Part shown: in pieces, positions 42,904 through 51,127 of the stretch
How positions within the stretch are numbered: position 1 is the first letter of the stretch
Layout of the letters: each line of letters starts with the position of its first letter
From: CALIKS01 sp964440295
GTDB lineage: Archaea; Thermoproteota; Nitrososphaeria_A; Caldarchaeales; Calditenuaceae
NCBI GenBank assembly: GCA_964440295.1
Contig: CAYTRT010000006.1
Coordinates: forward strand, 1 to 51,636
Direction of reading: 5' to 3'
Length of the DNA stretch: 51,636 nucleotides
The notes under the pieces: generated by a model
Database searches by the model: none
What the model saw: only the letters and a program-made list of their open reading frames with translations
Told to the model about the DNA's origin: nothing
Made by a program: the position numbers and the translations under genes

Positions 42904-43593
42904 ATGGCCGTGGAATCTGACAAGAATACTGAACTGCTTAAGAGGCAGGGGTCGAGGAGGAGATTCATTTATGGAGTCTTTACTTTTCTCGGGCTAACCG
43001 CGCTCCTCTCAGCCGTCACGAGTTTTGGAAGCGAGGCTGTCCTTCGCCCTCCGGGAGCAGTGAGTGAGGAGGAGTTCCTCTCCAGATGCATCAGGTGTGG
43101 GAGATGCGTGGATGTCTGCCCGAGTCATGGAATAAAATTATCAGGGCTGCTTGATAGTGGCCTTGGGACGCCGGTCATGGAGGGATATTGCGCAGTGTAT
43201 CTAGAACTGGTCAATCCTGACCCGGAGAAGAATTTTGAGTTTAAGAGTAGTGGCAGCGGGGGCACGCCCTGTCTTAGATGCATTGATGCCTGCCCGACTG
43301 GTGCATTGATGCTCATCTCCGTTGAGGAGATAAAGATCGGCACCGCCGTGATAAATAGGAATACGTGCCTCGGATGGACACATAACACATGCTTTAGATG
43401 CGTGGCTACATGTCCATTCAACGCCGTCACCATAGCTAAGGGCGGAGGACCATCAGTGATTAGGGATGTCTGCACTGGATGCTCACAATGCACGCATGTA
43501 TGCCCAACACTACCTAAGTCAATCGTCGTCCATCCATACCCGGAGAGGCAGCTGGGATATGGCTACAGATGGAGGCGGAGCAGGAGTGCGTAA
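42904..43593 (+). CDS. NapG/MauM-like polyferredoxin with N-terminal anchor
   Basis: 229 residues. An Arg-rich start (GSRRRFIYGVF) and a hydrophobic segment (about 20-42) point to export, possibly by Tat, with an anchor. The domain outside has several 4Fe-4S motifs: CIRCGRCVDVCP, CLRCIDACP, CFRCVATCP and CTGCSQCTHVCP, as in NapG. NapGH modules pass electrons from quinols to periplasmic reductases. Here the closest reductase is the RdhA-like protein just upstream, so I infer that it is the partner. The gene overlaps the NapH-like gene. Confidence 0.85.
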   Translation: MAVESDKNTELLKRQGSRRRFIYGVFTFLGLTALLSAVTSFGSEAVLRPPGAVSEEEFLSRCIRCGRCVDVCPSHGIKLSGLLDSGLGTPVMEGYCAVYLELVNPDPEKNFEFKSSGSGGTPCLRCIDACPTGALMLISVEEIKIGTAVINRNTCLGWTHNTCFRCVATCPFNAVTIAKGGGPSVIRDVCTGCSQCTHVCPTLPKSIVVHPYPERQLGYGYRWRRSRSA

Positions 43594-44356
43594 AAAAATA
43601 CAGCCCATAAGACACGCAGTCCAGGCATTCTTCTTCGTCCTATTGGTATTCATTGTTGTCGGAACAGTCTGTAGCTTTCAGCTCGGAGGCTTAGAGTTCA
43701 CCGAGCCGCTCGGAGCCATCCAAGTATTAGTCAGCGGCTCAATTTTCCTCGCATCCGAGAGACTCTACCCCCTGTTGTTGTCTGCAGCAGTCCTAGTCGT
43801 GGTCACGGTCATCGTTGGGAGGGCTTGGTGTGCCTGGGCATGCCCAATAATGTCGGTAAACGAGCTCATCGAATACGTCATGAAGAAGCGGCACTACAGG
43901 ACTCCGGCTGAGAGAAAGAAGAAAAAGATAGAGCTGGGAGAGACTAGGTTCGCGACGCTTGCGGGAGTGGTGGCAGCAGCCGGAATCTCGGGCGGGCCTG
44001 CATGGTGCAACTTCTGCCCGATAGGCGCGATCTGCAGGACTAGGGCATCGAGCGTACTGGTGGCTGGAGCGGAGGTGACGATTCTCGGCATCGTCTTCTC
44101 GGCAAACCTCTACGAGAAGAGATTCTTCTGTAAATATCTATGCCCAGTCGGTGGACTATTGATCCTGCTAAGTAAGCTCAGTGGCTTCTTCACTCCTAAG
44201 GCAGACGAGAAGTGCAGGAGTTGCAAGCTATGCGAAAACATCTGTCCGGAGGGAATACCACTATACAGCAGCAATCCGGACATGTCTAAATGCACGAAAT
44301 GCCTAGTCTGCTACTCAAACTGCCCATACGGCGCCATAAAGATAGACATAGTCTAG
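43559..44356 (+). CDS. NapH-like membrane iron-sulfur protein
   Basis: About 265 residues with four or more membrane helices. NapH-type cysteine motifs are CAWACP, CNFCPIGAIC and CKYLCPVGG, and the C-terminus has two 4Fe-4S motifs, CRSCKLCENICP and CTKCLVCYSNCP. NapH-type proteins oxidise quinol and hand electrons to a NapG partner. The start is a choice between ATG 43559 and GTG 43586; the family-like basic N-terminus VRKKIQPIRHAVQ begins at the GTG. Both overlap the NapG-like gene, so translation is coupled. Confidence 0.85.
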   Translation: MATDGGGAGVRKKIQPIRHAVQAFFFVLLVFIVVGTVCSFQLGGLEFTEPLGAIQVLVSGSIFLASERLYPLLLSAAVLVVVTVIVGRAWCAWACPIMSVNELIEYVMKKRHYRTPAERKKKKIELGETRFATLAGVVAAAGISGGPAWCNFCPIGAICRTRASSVLVAGAEVTILGIVFSANLYEKRFFCKYLCPVGGLLILLSKLSGFFTPKADEKCRSCKLCENICPEGIPLYSSNPDMSKCTKCLVCYSNCPYGAIKIDIV

Positions 44357-44440
44357 ATGATTTCTACTATTCTCCGCGGTCTTATAGATGGATGATTCAT
44401 GCACAATGTTAATGAATACCTAGCCGAGATAACTTTACAG

Positions 44441-45124
44441 ATGCTAGAGATAATCGATCTATGGAAGATATATAGGTCAAGGGCGTTTGAGTACCCCGCG
44501 CTAAGAGGCATCAGCCTAAAAGTAGAGACTGGAGAGTTCCTAGCAGTAGTCGGTCCGTCGGGCTCGGGCAAGACAACGCTTCTAAACCTCGTCGGCGCGC
44601 TTGACTTCCCCACACGGGGAGAGATACTGCTTGACGGAGTCAGCTACGGCTCGGTTGGGAAGGGAGGCCTAGTAGAGCTTAGGAGGAAAAAGATAGGATT
44701 CGTCTTCCAGACCTACAACCTCTTATCGCAGCTAACTACCCTAGAAAATGTTGAGCTTCCACTAATAGCTCAGGGCATAAGCCCGAAGATGAGACATGAG
44801 AGAGTCATGAGGTTGCTAGAGCGACTTGGCTTGGCTGAGAAGGCAAACAAGAAGCCATGGGAGCTAAGCGGTGGAGAGCAACAAAGAGTGGCGATCGCTA
44901 GAGCCTTGGTGAATGATCCGGCATTGATTCTCGCTGATGAGCCTACTGGGAACCTTGACTCGAAGAATGCCGTGGCGGTGGCGTCTCTCCTCCGCGAGGT
45001 CAACGAGGTCGATGGAAAGACAATCGTCCTAGTGACCCACAACATGGAGATTGCTAGGTATGCCGATAGAATTGTCTACTTGAGGGATGGCATGATCGAG
45101 AGGGAGGAGGTGGTCGGAAAATGA
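44441..45124 (+). CDS. ABC ATPase of the MacB/LolD type
   Basis: About 227 residues. Walker A is GPSGSGKTT, the signature is LSGGEQQRVAIARAL and Walker B with D-loop is LILADEPTGNLDS, the form found in MacB/LolD/FtsE ATPases. I place the start at the ATG 44441, because family members begin with the LEIIDLWKIY strand; an in-frame ATG at 44399 would add 14 residues and sits too close to the TATA-like tcttatagat. Its stop overlaps the next start (ATGA), giving a three-gene operon with the exported protein and permease. Confidence 0.9.
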   Translation: MLEIIDLWKIYRSRAFEYPALRGISLKVETGEFLAVVGPSGSGKTTLLNLVGALDFPTRGEILLDGVSYGSVGKGGLVELRRKKIGFVFQTYNLLSQLTTLENVELPLIAQGISPKMRHERVMRLLERLGLAEKANKKPWELSGGEQQRVAIARALVNDPALILADEPTGNLDSKNAVAVASLLREVNEVDGKTIVLVTHNMEIARYADRIVYLRDGMIEREEVVGK

Positions 45125-47091
45125 AGAGGATACTAAGCCCGGTCCTAATTTTATCGCTAGTATTCACGGCGCTATTATTCGTTGGCATCGGAGCAATACC
45201 TACGCGTGCGCAGGAGACTGGGGAGTTTGCAATAATGGACATGTGGTGGGGGGATGAGACGCAGAGGATAGAGGTTGGTCCAGGAAGCGTCAACGTTCCA
45301 CTCTCAATGAAGATTCTCTACAAGGGAGATGACCCGTTGATATATGCCAGAATGAGGATGCAGCTCCCGGAAGGCATAACTGGGATAGATGGGTCAAGCA
45401 TAGTCAGCGTTTACACACGCTCGAACATTCAGAAAGGGGATGTGATCACAGTTACCTTCAAGTTAAATATTGACAAGAACCTTAAAACAGGAACATATCC
45501 CACATTCTTCACATTTCAGGGATTTTTGTCCAACCCAGGCGACAAGCCCGAGGTCTTCAACTCTGTGACGATGATAAACCTCCAAGTCAACGGAGAAGTG
45601 AAGATCAAGGCAGATACAGTTGACAACACGCTAGTGGCGGGTAGCAAGAACGATGTAAAAATCGTCCTAAGAAACGAGGGGACCGGCACAGCCACGAAGA
45701 TGAAAGTGCTCGTCACTGCTGGTCAACAGATGAGCGTCTTGGATCCTGAGGTGGAGGTTGAGTCGCTGGCCGCTGGTCAGAGCATAACGCTAGACGTGCC
45801 AATTTATGTCTCCTCATCGCTGGGCGGGATGCCTGCTGCTCTGACACTCGCGATAAGCTACCTTGACGCCTACCAGAATAGTAGATCCCTGACGACAGAG
45901 ATTGGCTTCGTCGTTGCTTATCCAGCCTCGCCAAGTCTCCAGCTAGAAATTTCGCCGAACGAGCTTGTCATGACGTATGTGAATGAGGCTGTTCTCAAAG
46001 TCAGCAATGTTGGAGCTGGGCCTATTAGTGAACTATCAATAACCGTGACGCCTTCATCACCCCTAGTCCTGATAGGGTCTGATGGAAAGTTTAGTGTTAA
46101 GTCCCTCGAGGCGGGAAAGTCCGTGGTCATCCCGCTGAGTCTCTATGTTACTGAGACTTCCGTGCAGTCCTCGCAGGTCTTGGTCTCACTGTCCTACATA
46201 GATGCAGCGAATCAGCTTAGGACGGAGAGTAGGCAGCTGAACGTATTTATAACTGCGCGTGCCCAGCAGCTCCTCTCGCCGATAGATATCAGGATTAGCC
46301 CCAACATACTCTATTCAGGAATGATAAACAATGTCTCCGTCACTGTTAGGAATATAGGCTCATCCCCTATCAGGGCAATTTCCCTGACGTTTCCAGTGAC
46401 TAGTTCCTCAGCGACTTGGCTCGAGGAGGGAGTGATGTCCATCGACCAGCTTGAGCCAAGAGAGGAGTACAACTTCGAGACGAAGATCTTCGTCTCGTCT
46501 GACGCTCCATCGTCTCTTACACTGACGCTAAGCGCGAGTTACTATGGAAGTGACAACGTCCTTAAACAGGAGCAGAGGCAGGTCGGCGTCCTCGTCAAGG
46601 GGCTCGTGAAGTTCGAGGTGGCGGACTTTACGGTCCTGCCTGAGAGGCCGTCCATCGGGCAGACCTTCTCGATCACGCTAATACTGGTGAATACTGGCAC
46701 ATCTAAGGCTTCTTCAGTGTCGATACAGCCGGGCAGGCTCAGTGGGTTCAAGACCTTTGGACAGTCGAGGAGCTTTATAGGAGATGTCTCAGTAAACACG
46801 CCGACCTCCGTCACGTTTTCCTTCTCGTCTCTAAACACTACTAGGCCCGGGCTTAATGAGATTCCCTTCATCATTTCCTTTAGGGACAGTCTAGGTGAGA
46901 GTCACACTCAGGAATTGAGAATACCCATAATGATAAGCAACCAGCAGGGAGCCCAACAAACACAGACACAAACGGTCAGAGGGATAAATCAGGCCAGCCC
47001 ATTCTCGGCTACAAACCTAGCACTCCTAGTAGTTGTCGGCGCCGTAGGCGTGGCTGTGGGGCTCATCGTTGGTAGGAGGACGAGGAAGTGA
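45121..47091 (+). CDS. Exported beta-domain (CARDB/COG1361-like) protein with C-terminal anchor
   Basis: 656 residues. A signal peptide (about 1-30, ending PTRAQE) is followed by four or more repeated Ig-like beta domains with recurring patterns such as KVSNVGAGPISELSIT, TVRNIGSSPIRAISLTF and LVNTGTSKASSVSI. A final hydrophobic helix and RRTRK tail follow (about 632-656). This is an S-layer/CARDB-type architecture. It is encoded between an ABC ATPase and a MacB-like permease and overlaps both, so it probably forms the extracellular part of that machine, as adaptor proteins do for bacterial MacB. Cargo unknown. Confidence 0.82.
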   Translation: MKRILSPVLILSLVFTALLFVGIGAIPTRAQETGEFAIMDMWWGDETQRIEVGPGSVNVPLSMKILYKGDDPLIYARMRMQLPEGITGIDGSSIVSVYTRSNIQKGDVITVTFKLNIDKNLKTGTYPTFFTFQGFLSNPGDKPEVFNSVTMINLQVNGEVKIKADTVDNTLVAGSKNDVKIVLRNEGTGTATKMKVLVTAGQQMSVLDPEVEVESLAAGQSITLDVPIYVSSSLGGMPAALTLAISYLDAYQNSRSLTTEIGFVVAYPASPSLQLEISPNELVMTYVNEAVLKVSNVGAGPISELSITVTPSSPLVLIGSDGKFSVKSLEAGKSVVIPLSLYVTETSVQSSQVLVSLSYIDAANQLRTESRQLNVFITARAQQLLSPIDIRISPNILYSGMINNVSVTVRNIGSSPIRAISLTFPVTSSSATWLEEGVMSIDQLEPREEYNFETKIFVSSDAPSSLTLTLSASYYGSDNVLKQEQRQVGVLVKGLVKFEVADFTVLPERPSIGQTFSITLILVNTGTSKASSVSIQPGRLSGFKTFGQSRSFIGDVSVNTPTSVTFSFSSLNTTRPGLNEIPFIISFRDSLGESHTQELRIPIMISNQQGAQQTQTQTVRGINQASPFSATNLALLVVVGAVGVAVGLIVGRRTRK

Positions 47092-48356
47092 GGCTTGACG
47101 ACCTATTCAAGCTCAGCGTTAAGTCATGGGGAGAGAGAAAGCTCAGAATAATTCTTCTAATGATTGCGGTCTCGATCGGTGTTGCCAGCATCATTGCGCT
47201 GGTAGCCCAGACGACTGGTGTCCAGCAATCAATCATCAGCCAGCTGCAGACGCTCGGCCCCACGTCGATAATTGTCATGCCATCAGGCAGGTCTCAGTTG
47301 ACCGACGTTGATGTCGCCTTGATAAGCTCGCTCCCAAACGTGGATACAGTCGTGCCCATGATTACTTACAGGGTCTACACGAGCAGGGCCGGACAGGACG
47401 TAGAGCTCACGCTCGTAGGCATAGAGCCAGCAAGGCTGAGCGATCTACTCGGCGATTTGAGGCTGGTTGAGGGAACGATATATCCTAGTGGTTTGACACC
47501 CATAGGCGTGGCGGGCTATGATGCTGCGTATCCACCGACGTTGGGCGGTACCCAAGTAGTATTTGTCAACCAGCCGCTTCTCGTCGAGCAGAGGGCACAG
47601 TCCCTCAGTAGGAGGACGACTATCCTCATCAGTGGGATACTCGATAAGTACGGCGCATCAGCCTTCCTCTCTATAGACAGCTCAATCTTCATGCCTATTC
47701 AGGTCCTCAAGATAATCACGAACAGGAATGACTACAACTTAATACTAGTGAAGGCGGACAGCGTCGAGAATGTCGAGAGCGTGGTTGACCAGTTAACAAC
47801 CATCTACGGTGAGAGGGCGGGGATCATTGCGTTGCAGAGTCTCACATCCACGATTTCTAGCGTCATCGCTCAGTTTGGACTACTGCTTGGATCGATTGCG
47901 GGAATTTCGCTGACCGTTGCAGGCTTGGGGATAATGAACATAATGATGATATCAGTCATCGAGAGGACTAAGGAGATAGGTGTCATGAAGGCGGTTGGAT
48001 ACAGAGACAGGGAGGTCCTACTCATATTCCTCGTCGAGTCTTTCATGGTTGGAATTCTAGGCGGACTGATAGGTGTCGCGCTTGGAGTCGTCGGCTCATA
48101 CTTAATGCCCAGCCTATTCAGCTCTTTCTTTAGGATTCCCAGCAGCGGAGCCTCAGCCGCCTCCACCCGAGCCATGGGCGCGTCCCAGTTTGGGGGGACG
48201 CAGGCAGTCTCGATGTTCTCGTTCACACCTGTAATCTCGCCAGACATAGTCTTGATTGCGTTTGCCTTCGCAGTCGTCGTCAGCGTGCTGGCCGGCATTT
48301 ATCCCGCCTGGCGCGCTAGCCGACTCGACCCGATAAGGGCCATCAGGTTCGAATAA
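47088..48356 (+). CDS. FtsX/MacB-type ABC permease
   Basis: 422 residues. There is one N-terminal membrane helix (IILLMIAVSIGVASIIALV), a large outside MacB-like domain (about 45-255), and three C-terminal helices with the FtsX signature IERTKEIGVMKAVGYRDREV and the ending GIYPAWRASRLDPIRAIRFE. The GTG start overlaps the preceding stop (GTGA). With the ATPase at 44441 it forms a mechanotransmission-type ABC system rather than an importer. Confidence 0.92.
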   Translation: MRLDDLFKLSVKSWGERKLRIILLMIAVSIGVASIIALVAQTTGVQQSIISQLQTLGPTSIIVMPSGRSQLTDVDVALISSLPNVDTVVPMITYRVYTSRAGQDVELTLVGIEPARLSDLLGDLRLVEGTIYPSGLTPIGVAGYDAAYPPTLGGTQVVFVNQPLLVEQRAQSLSRRTTILISGILDKYGASAFLSIDSSIFMPIQVLKIITNRNDYNLILVKADSVENVESVVDQLTTIYGERAGIIALQSLTSTISSVIAQFGLLLGSIAGISLTVAGLGIMNIMMISVIERTKEIGVMKAVGYRDREVLLIFLVESFMVGILGGLIGVALGVVGSYLMPSLFSSFFRIPSSGASAASTRAMGASQFGGTQAVSMFSFTPVISPDIVLIAFAFAVVVSVLAGIYPAWRASRLDPIRAIRFE

Positions 48357-48363
48357 GGATAAA

Positions 48364-49110
48364 TCACTTGAATAGGCTGTCTAGGAGCATCATGACTGCG
48401 AAGCCGGCTAAGAAGCCAATTGACGCCTCGCGTCCAAACCCCTTCTTATGGCTCTCGGGGACCATCTCGTCGACAACTACGAAGAGCATCGCTCCAGCGG
48501 CGAAGGCCATTCCCCAAGGTAGTACTGAGTGAATAGTCGTTACGAGGATTATGCCTATGAGTGCGCCGACTGGCTCGACTAGGCCCGTCAGTGTTGCGTA
48601 GCTTATCGATCTGGCCCTGCTGTACTTTTCACGAATTAGGGGAAGCGCTACTGCTAGGCCCTCTGGTGCATTCTGGAGCCCGATCGCCGTCGCTACTATT
48701 ATTCCCCGGGCTACGTCTCCTGACCCGAAGCTGACGCCGACCGCTAGCCCCTCTGGAAAGTTATGCATGGTTATCGCGATTATGAATAGCCAGAGCCTCG
48801 AGAGGCGTGACGGTGGCCCCTCAACACCGGCAACTGGGTGAAAATGCGGTATCAACTTGTCAATGAAGTGTATGGTTAGGGCTCCGAGTAGGAGTCCAAG
48901 GACAGACACGATCGGCCCGCCCAGATCAATTGCTGGGACCAGTAAGCTGAAGGCCGTCGCTGCCAGCATTACGCCCGCCGCGAAGCCCAGCAATACATCC
49001 ATGATATTATCTGAGATGTTCTTCACGAGAAAAGCTGGAAGTGCGCCAGCACCCGTAGCGAGTGCAGCAGCGAGGCTCCATGCAAAACCTATGTAGACTA
49101 TTTCGTCCAA
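48364..49110 (-). CDS. ZIP-family metal transporter
   Basis: 248 residues with eight predicted helices. The metal-conducting helices carry MHNFPEGLAVG and LQNAPEGLAVALP, the HNxPEG-type motifs of ZupT-like ZIP proteins; the loop HFHPVAG may bind metal. The likely function is uptake (or release) of zinc, iron or manganese. TTG start, with a TATA-like ctatttattat 31-40 bases upstream. It faces the ABC operon tail to tail. Confidence 0.92.
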   Translation of the reverse strand: MDEIVYIGFAWSLAAALATGAGALPAFLVKNISDNIMDVLLGFAAGVMLAATAFSLLVPAIDLGGPIVSVLGLLLGALTIHFIDKLIPHFHPVAGVEGPPSRLSRLWLFIIAITMHNFPEGLAVGVSFGSGDVARGIIVATAIGLQNAPEGLAVALPLIREKYSRARSISYATLTGLVEPVGALIGIILVTTIHSVLPWGMAFAAGAMLFVVVDEMVPESHKKGFGREASIGFLAGFAVMMLLDSLFK

Positions 49111-49225
49111 ATCCTACTTCCTAAAACCAGACCCGCAGATAATAAATAGATTGTTGCGCTACGAGTAGCAAAACCTCTTTTTCGTTCTTTAACCATTGTG
49201 TAAATTCGGCTGGCAGGTCAAATTA

Positions 49226-50431
49226 CTACCCGTCTGATAATAGCTTGTTGGCCGCCTCTCTCAGCTTCTCTTCAGTCTCACTGTCTGGTCTGCCCCTAAA
49301 CAACAGTAGATCCTTAATGTCGTGTCCCGCTGCTCTAAGCATCTCTGCCAGCTTTTTACCCGCCTGTTCTCCCCAGCCATAGGAGCTAATGACTAGGACT
49401 GACTTGCTGCTCGGTATCTTCTTCTGGACTATCTCAATTATCCATCGAGCTATTGGAAAGACGTCGGACTCGTAGGTCGGGGCAGCAACTACTATTGCCT
49501 CAGAGTTGAAGACGTCGCCTAGGAGGTCAGAAATGCTTGGGCGGGAAGTGTCTGTAAACTCATAGATCTTAACGTTGGCTCCTCTCTTCTTAAGCTCGTT
49601 CATGACTATCCTCGCGGCGTGGAGGCACTCGCCGTACATCGAGGCGCAGATTATCGTTACCTTGCCTCGCTCTTGGCTGCCGTTTGCCAACGCATCGTAA
49701 TAATTCACTACTCGTCTGGGGTCTTTCCTCCACACTAACCCGTGGGCCGGTGCAATTACTCTGATGTCCAGACCAGCCATTTTCTGTACCGCCTTATTGA
49801 CGTGTTGTCTATATGTTCCTATAACTGACGCAAAGTATTTTCTAACATGTGGCAGATACTTCTCAACTACCTCCTCGTCATCGTCGAAGATCTTATCTGG
49901 CGACGAGAACCCGCCGAAAACGTCTCCCGACAACAGAACTCCGTGATCAGCGTAGTAAGTAGTGATCGTCTCGGGCCAGTGTAGCCAAGGAGCGTAGATG
50001 AACCTCAATCTTCTGCCCACTACGTTTAGTTCCTCCTCATCATGCACCGGCCTAACTTTGGCATTAACTCTGTAGAATGATCCAAGCATCTGGCAGGCCA
50101 TGGGATGTGCAAGCACCTCGGGCCTGAAGTCAGCGATCCTGAGTATCTCTGGTAGAGCTCCAGAGTGGTCCTGCTCCATGTGATGAATAACAATGTGTGT
50201 TATGTCTCTTGGATCTATGACGCGCCTGATCGTCTCGGCTAACTGGTCTGCATATCTCGCCTTCCACGAGTCGAATAATATGCATCCGTCGTCTCCGACG
50301 AGTAGATAGGCATTATACGTCACGCCCTCAGCTATTTCCCAGAGAGCTTCAAAGTATGCGACCTCAGCGTCATCGACTCGAAGAATGTATAAGTCATCTG
50401 TGACTTTATCGACGAAGAACTTGACGGGCAT
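49226..50431 (-). CDS. fprA: Flavodiiron protein (A-type flavoprotein)
   Basis: 401 residues. The beta-lactamase-like domain carries the diiron ligands HHMEQDHSG, LHWPET, LLSGDVFGG and IAPAHGL. A flavodoxin domain starts at KVTIICASMYGE. The family reduces oxygen to water and/or NO to N2O. I start at the ATG 50431, preceded by a TATA-like gctattttttct within a suitable distance; an in-frame GTG at 50443 exists. It lies beside the Dps-like gene in the same direction (54 bases upstream, separate promoter), forming an oxygen-defence pair. Confidence 0.94.
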   Translation of the reverse strand: MPVKFFVDKVTDDLYILRVDDAEVAYFEALWEIAEGVTYNAYLLVGDDGCILFDSWKARYADQLAETIRRVIDPRDITHIVIHHMEQDHSGALPEILRIADFRPEVLAHPMACQMLGSFYRVNAKVRPVHDEEELNVVGRRLRFIYAPWLHWPETITTYYADHGVLLSGDVFGGFSSPDKIFDDDEEVVEKYLPHVRKYFASVIGTYRQHVNKAVQKMAGLDIRVIAPAHGLVWRKDPRRVVNYYDALANGSQERGKVTIICASMYGECLHAARIVMNELKKRGANVKIYEFTDTSRPSISDLLGDVFNSEAIVVAAPTYESDVFPIARWIIEIVQKKIPSSKSVLVISSYGWGEQAGKKLAEMLRAAGHDIKDLLLFRGRPDSETEEKLREAANKLLSDG

Positions 50432-50497
50432 GAGGGTTACCACTGCCTAAGTTTGAAGGTGAGAAAAAATAGCGATGTGTTAAGAAAATTGGTCAAT

Positions 50498-50989
50498 TTA
50501 TTTCTTCATCTTTTTGAGGTCTTCAAGAAGTGATTGGAGTTCAAATTCATGTTCTATCTCATCTTCAAGTATCTCTAGGACGAGTCTCCATGTGACTGGG
50601 TCGCCGTCTTTCGTGAATTCGAGTAGCTTGTTATAGACCTCAATTGCGCACTGCTCTCCCTTGATGTTCTGCTCAAGTAGTTTCTCCACGTATGGGTCCT
50701 TTGGTGCTTCGTAGCCACAGTTCGTCATCTTATACCACTCCTCCGGGCTTAGGACAGGCGTGCCGCCGAGCTCCAATATTCTCTTGCTAAGCTTCCCCGC
50801 ATGCTCGAGCTCTTCTTTCGCGTGTTCTTCAAGCTCCATTGCCACTGCCCCTCTCATGGGCCCCACGGCTAGCCTTGCACCAAGCCAGTACTGATAGTAA
50901 GCCAGCCACTCATCTGCGTAGGCCTTGTTCAGATGTTCAACAAGTTTATCCACGTTTACTTTTACAATCTCTCTACCCTTCGAGTTCAT
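50498..50989 (-). CDS. Dps-like ferritin (DPSL/thioferritin type)
   Basis: 163 residues. A four-helix ferritin-like protein with diiron ligands in DEWLAYYQYW, ELEEHAKEELEHA, KGEQCAIEVY and EDEIEHEFEL. Two cysteines (98 and 121 when numbered from the ATG at 51010) have nearly the spacing of the Cys pair that defines archaeal DPSL proteins such as that of Sulfolobus solfataricus, which use peroxide to store iron. The start at 50989 is chosen because cttaaataaag at 51010-51020 is the likely TATA box, and the longer start would lie inside it. Confidence 0.85.
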   Translation of the reverse strand: MNSKGREIVKVNVDKLVEHLNKAYADEWLAYYQYWLGARLAVGPMRGAVAMELEEHAKEELEHAGKLSKRILELGGTPVLSPEEWYKMTNCGYEAPKDPYVEKLLEQNIKGEQCAIEVYNKLLEFTKDGDPVTWRLVLEILEDEIEHEFELQSLLEDLKKMKK

Positions 50990-51009
50990 AGCAAATATAA
51001 ACAATTCCA

Positions 51010-51020
51010 CTTTATTTAAG
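51010..51020 (-). promoter_or_regulatory. TATA-like box of the Dps-like gene
   Basis: On the minus strand cttaaataaag lies 21-31 bases before the ATG at 50989. The spacing decides the start codon and predicts a leaderless message. Confidence 0.55.
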
Positions 51021-51127
51021 CATTATGTTGTATGTCTTTACTGTTTTTGCTATTTTCTAAAAATAAAATTTAGGTTCCTTTCGAATACAATAAGACTTAT
51101 TTGGCTCCGAGGAGCTTAATCTACAGG

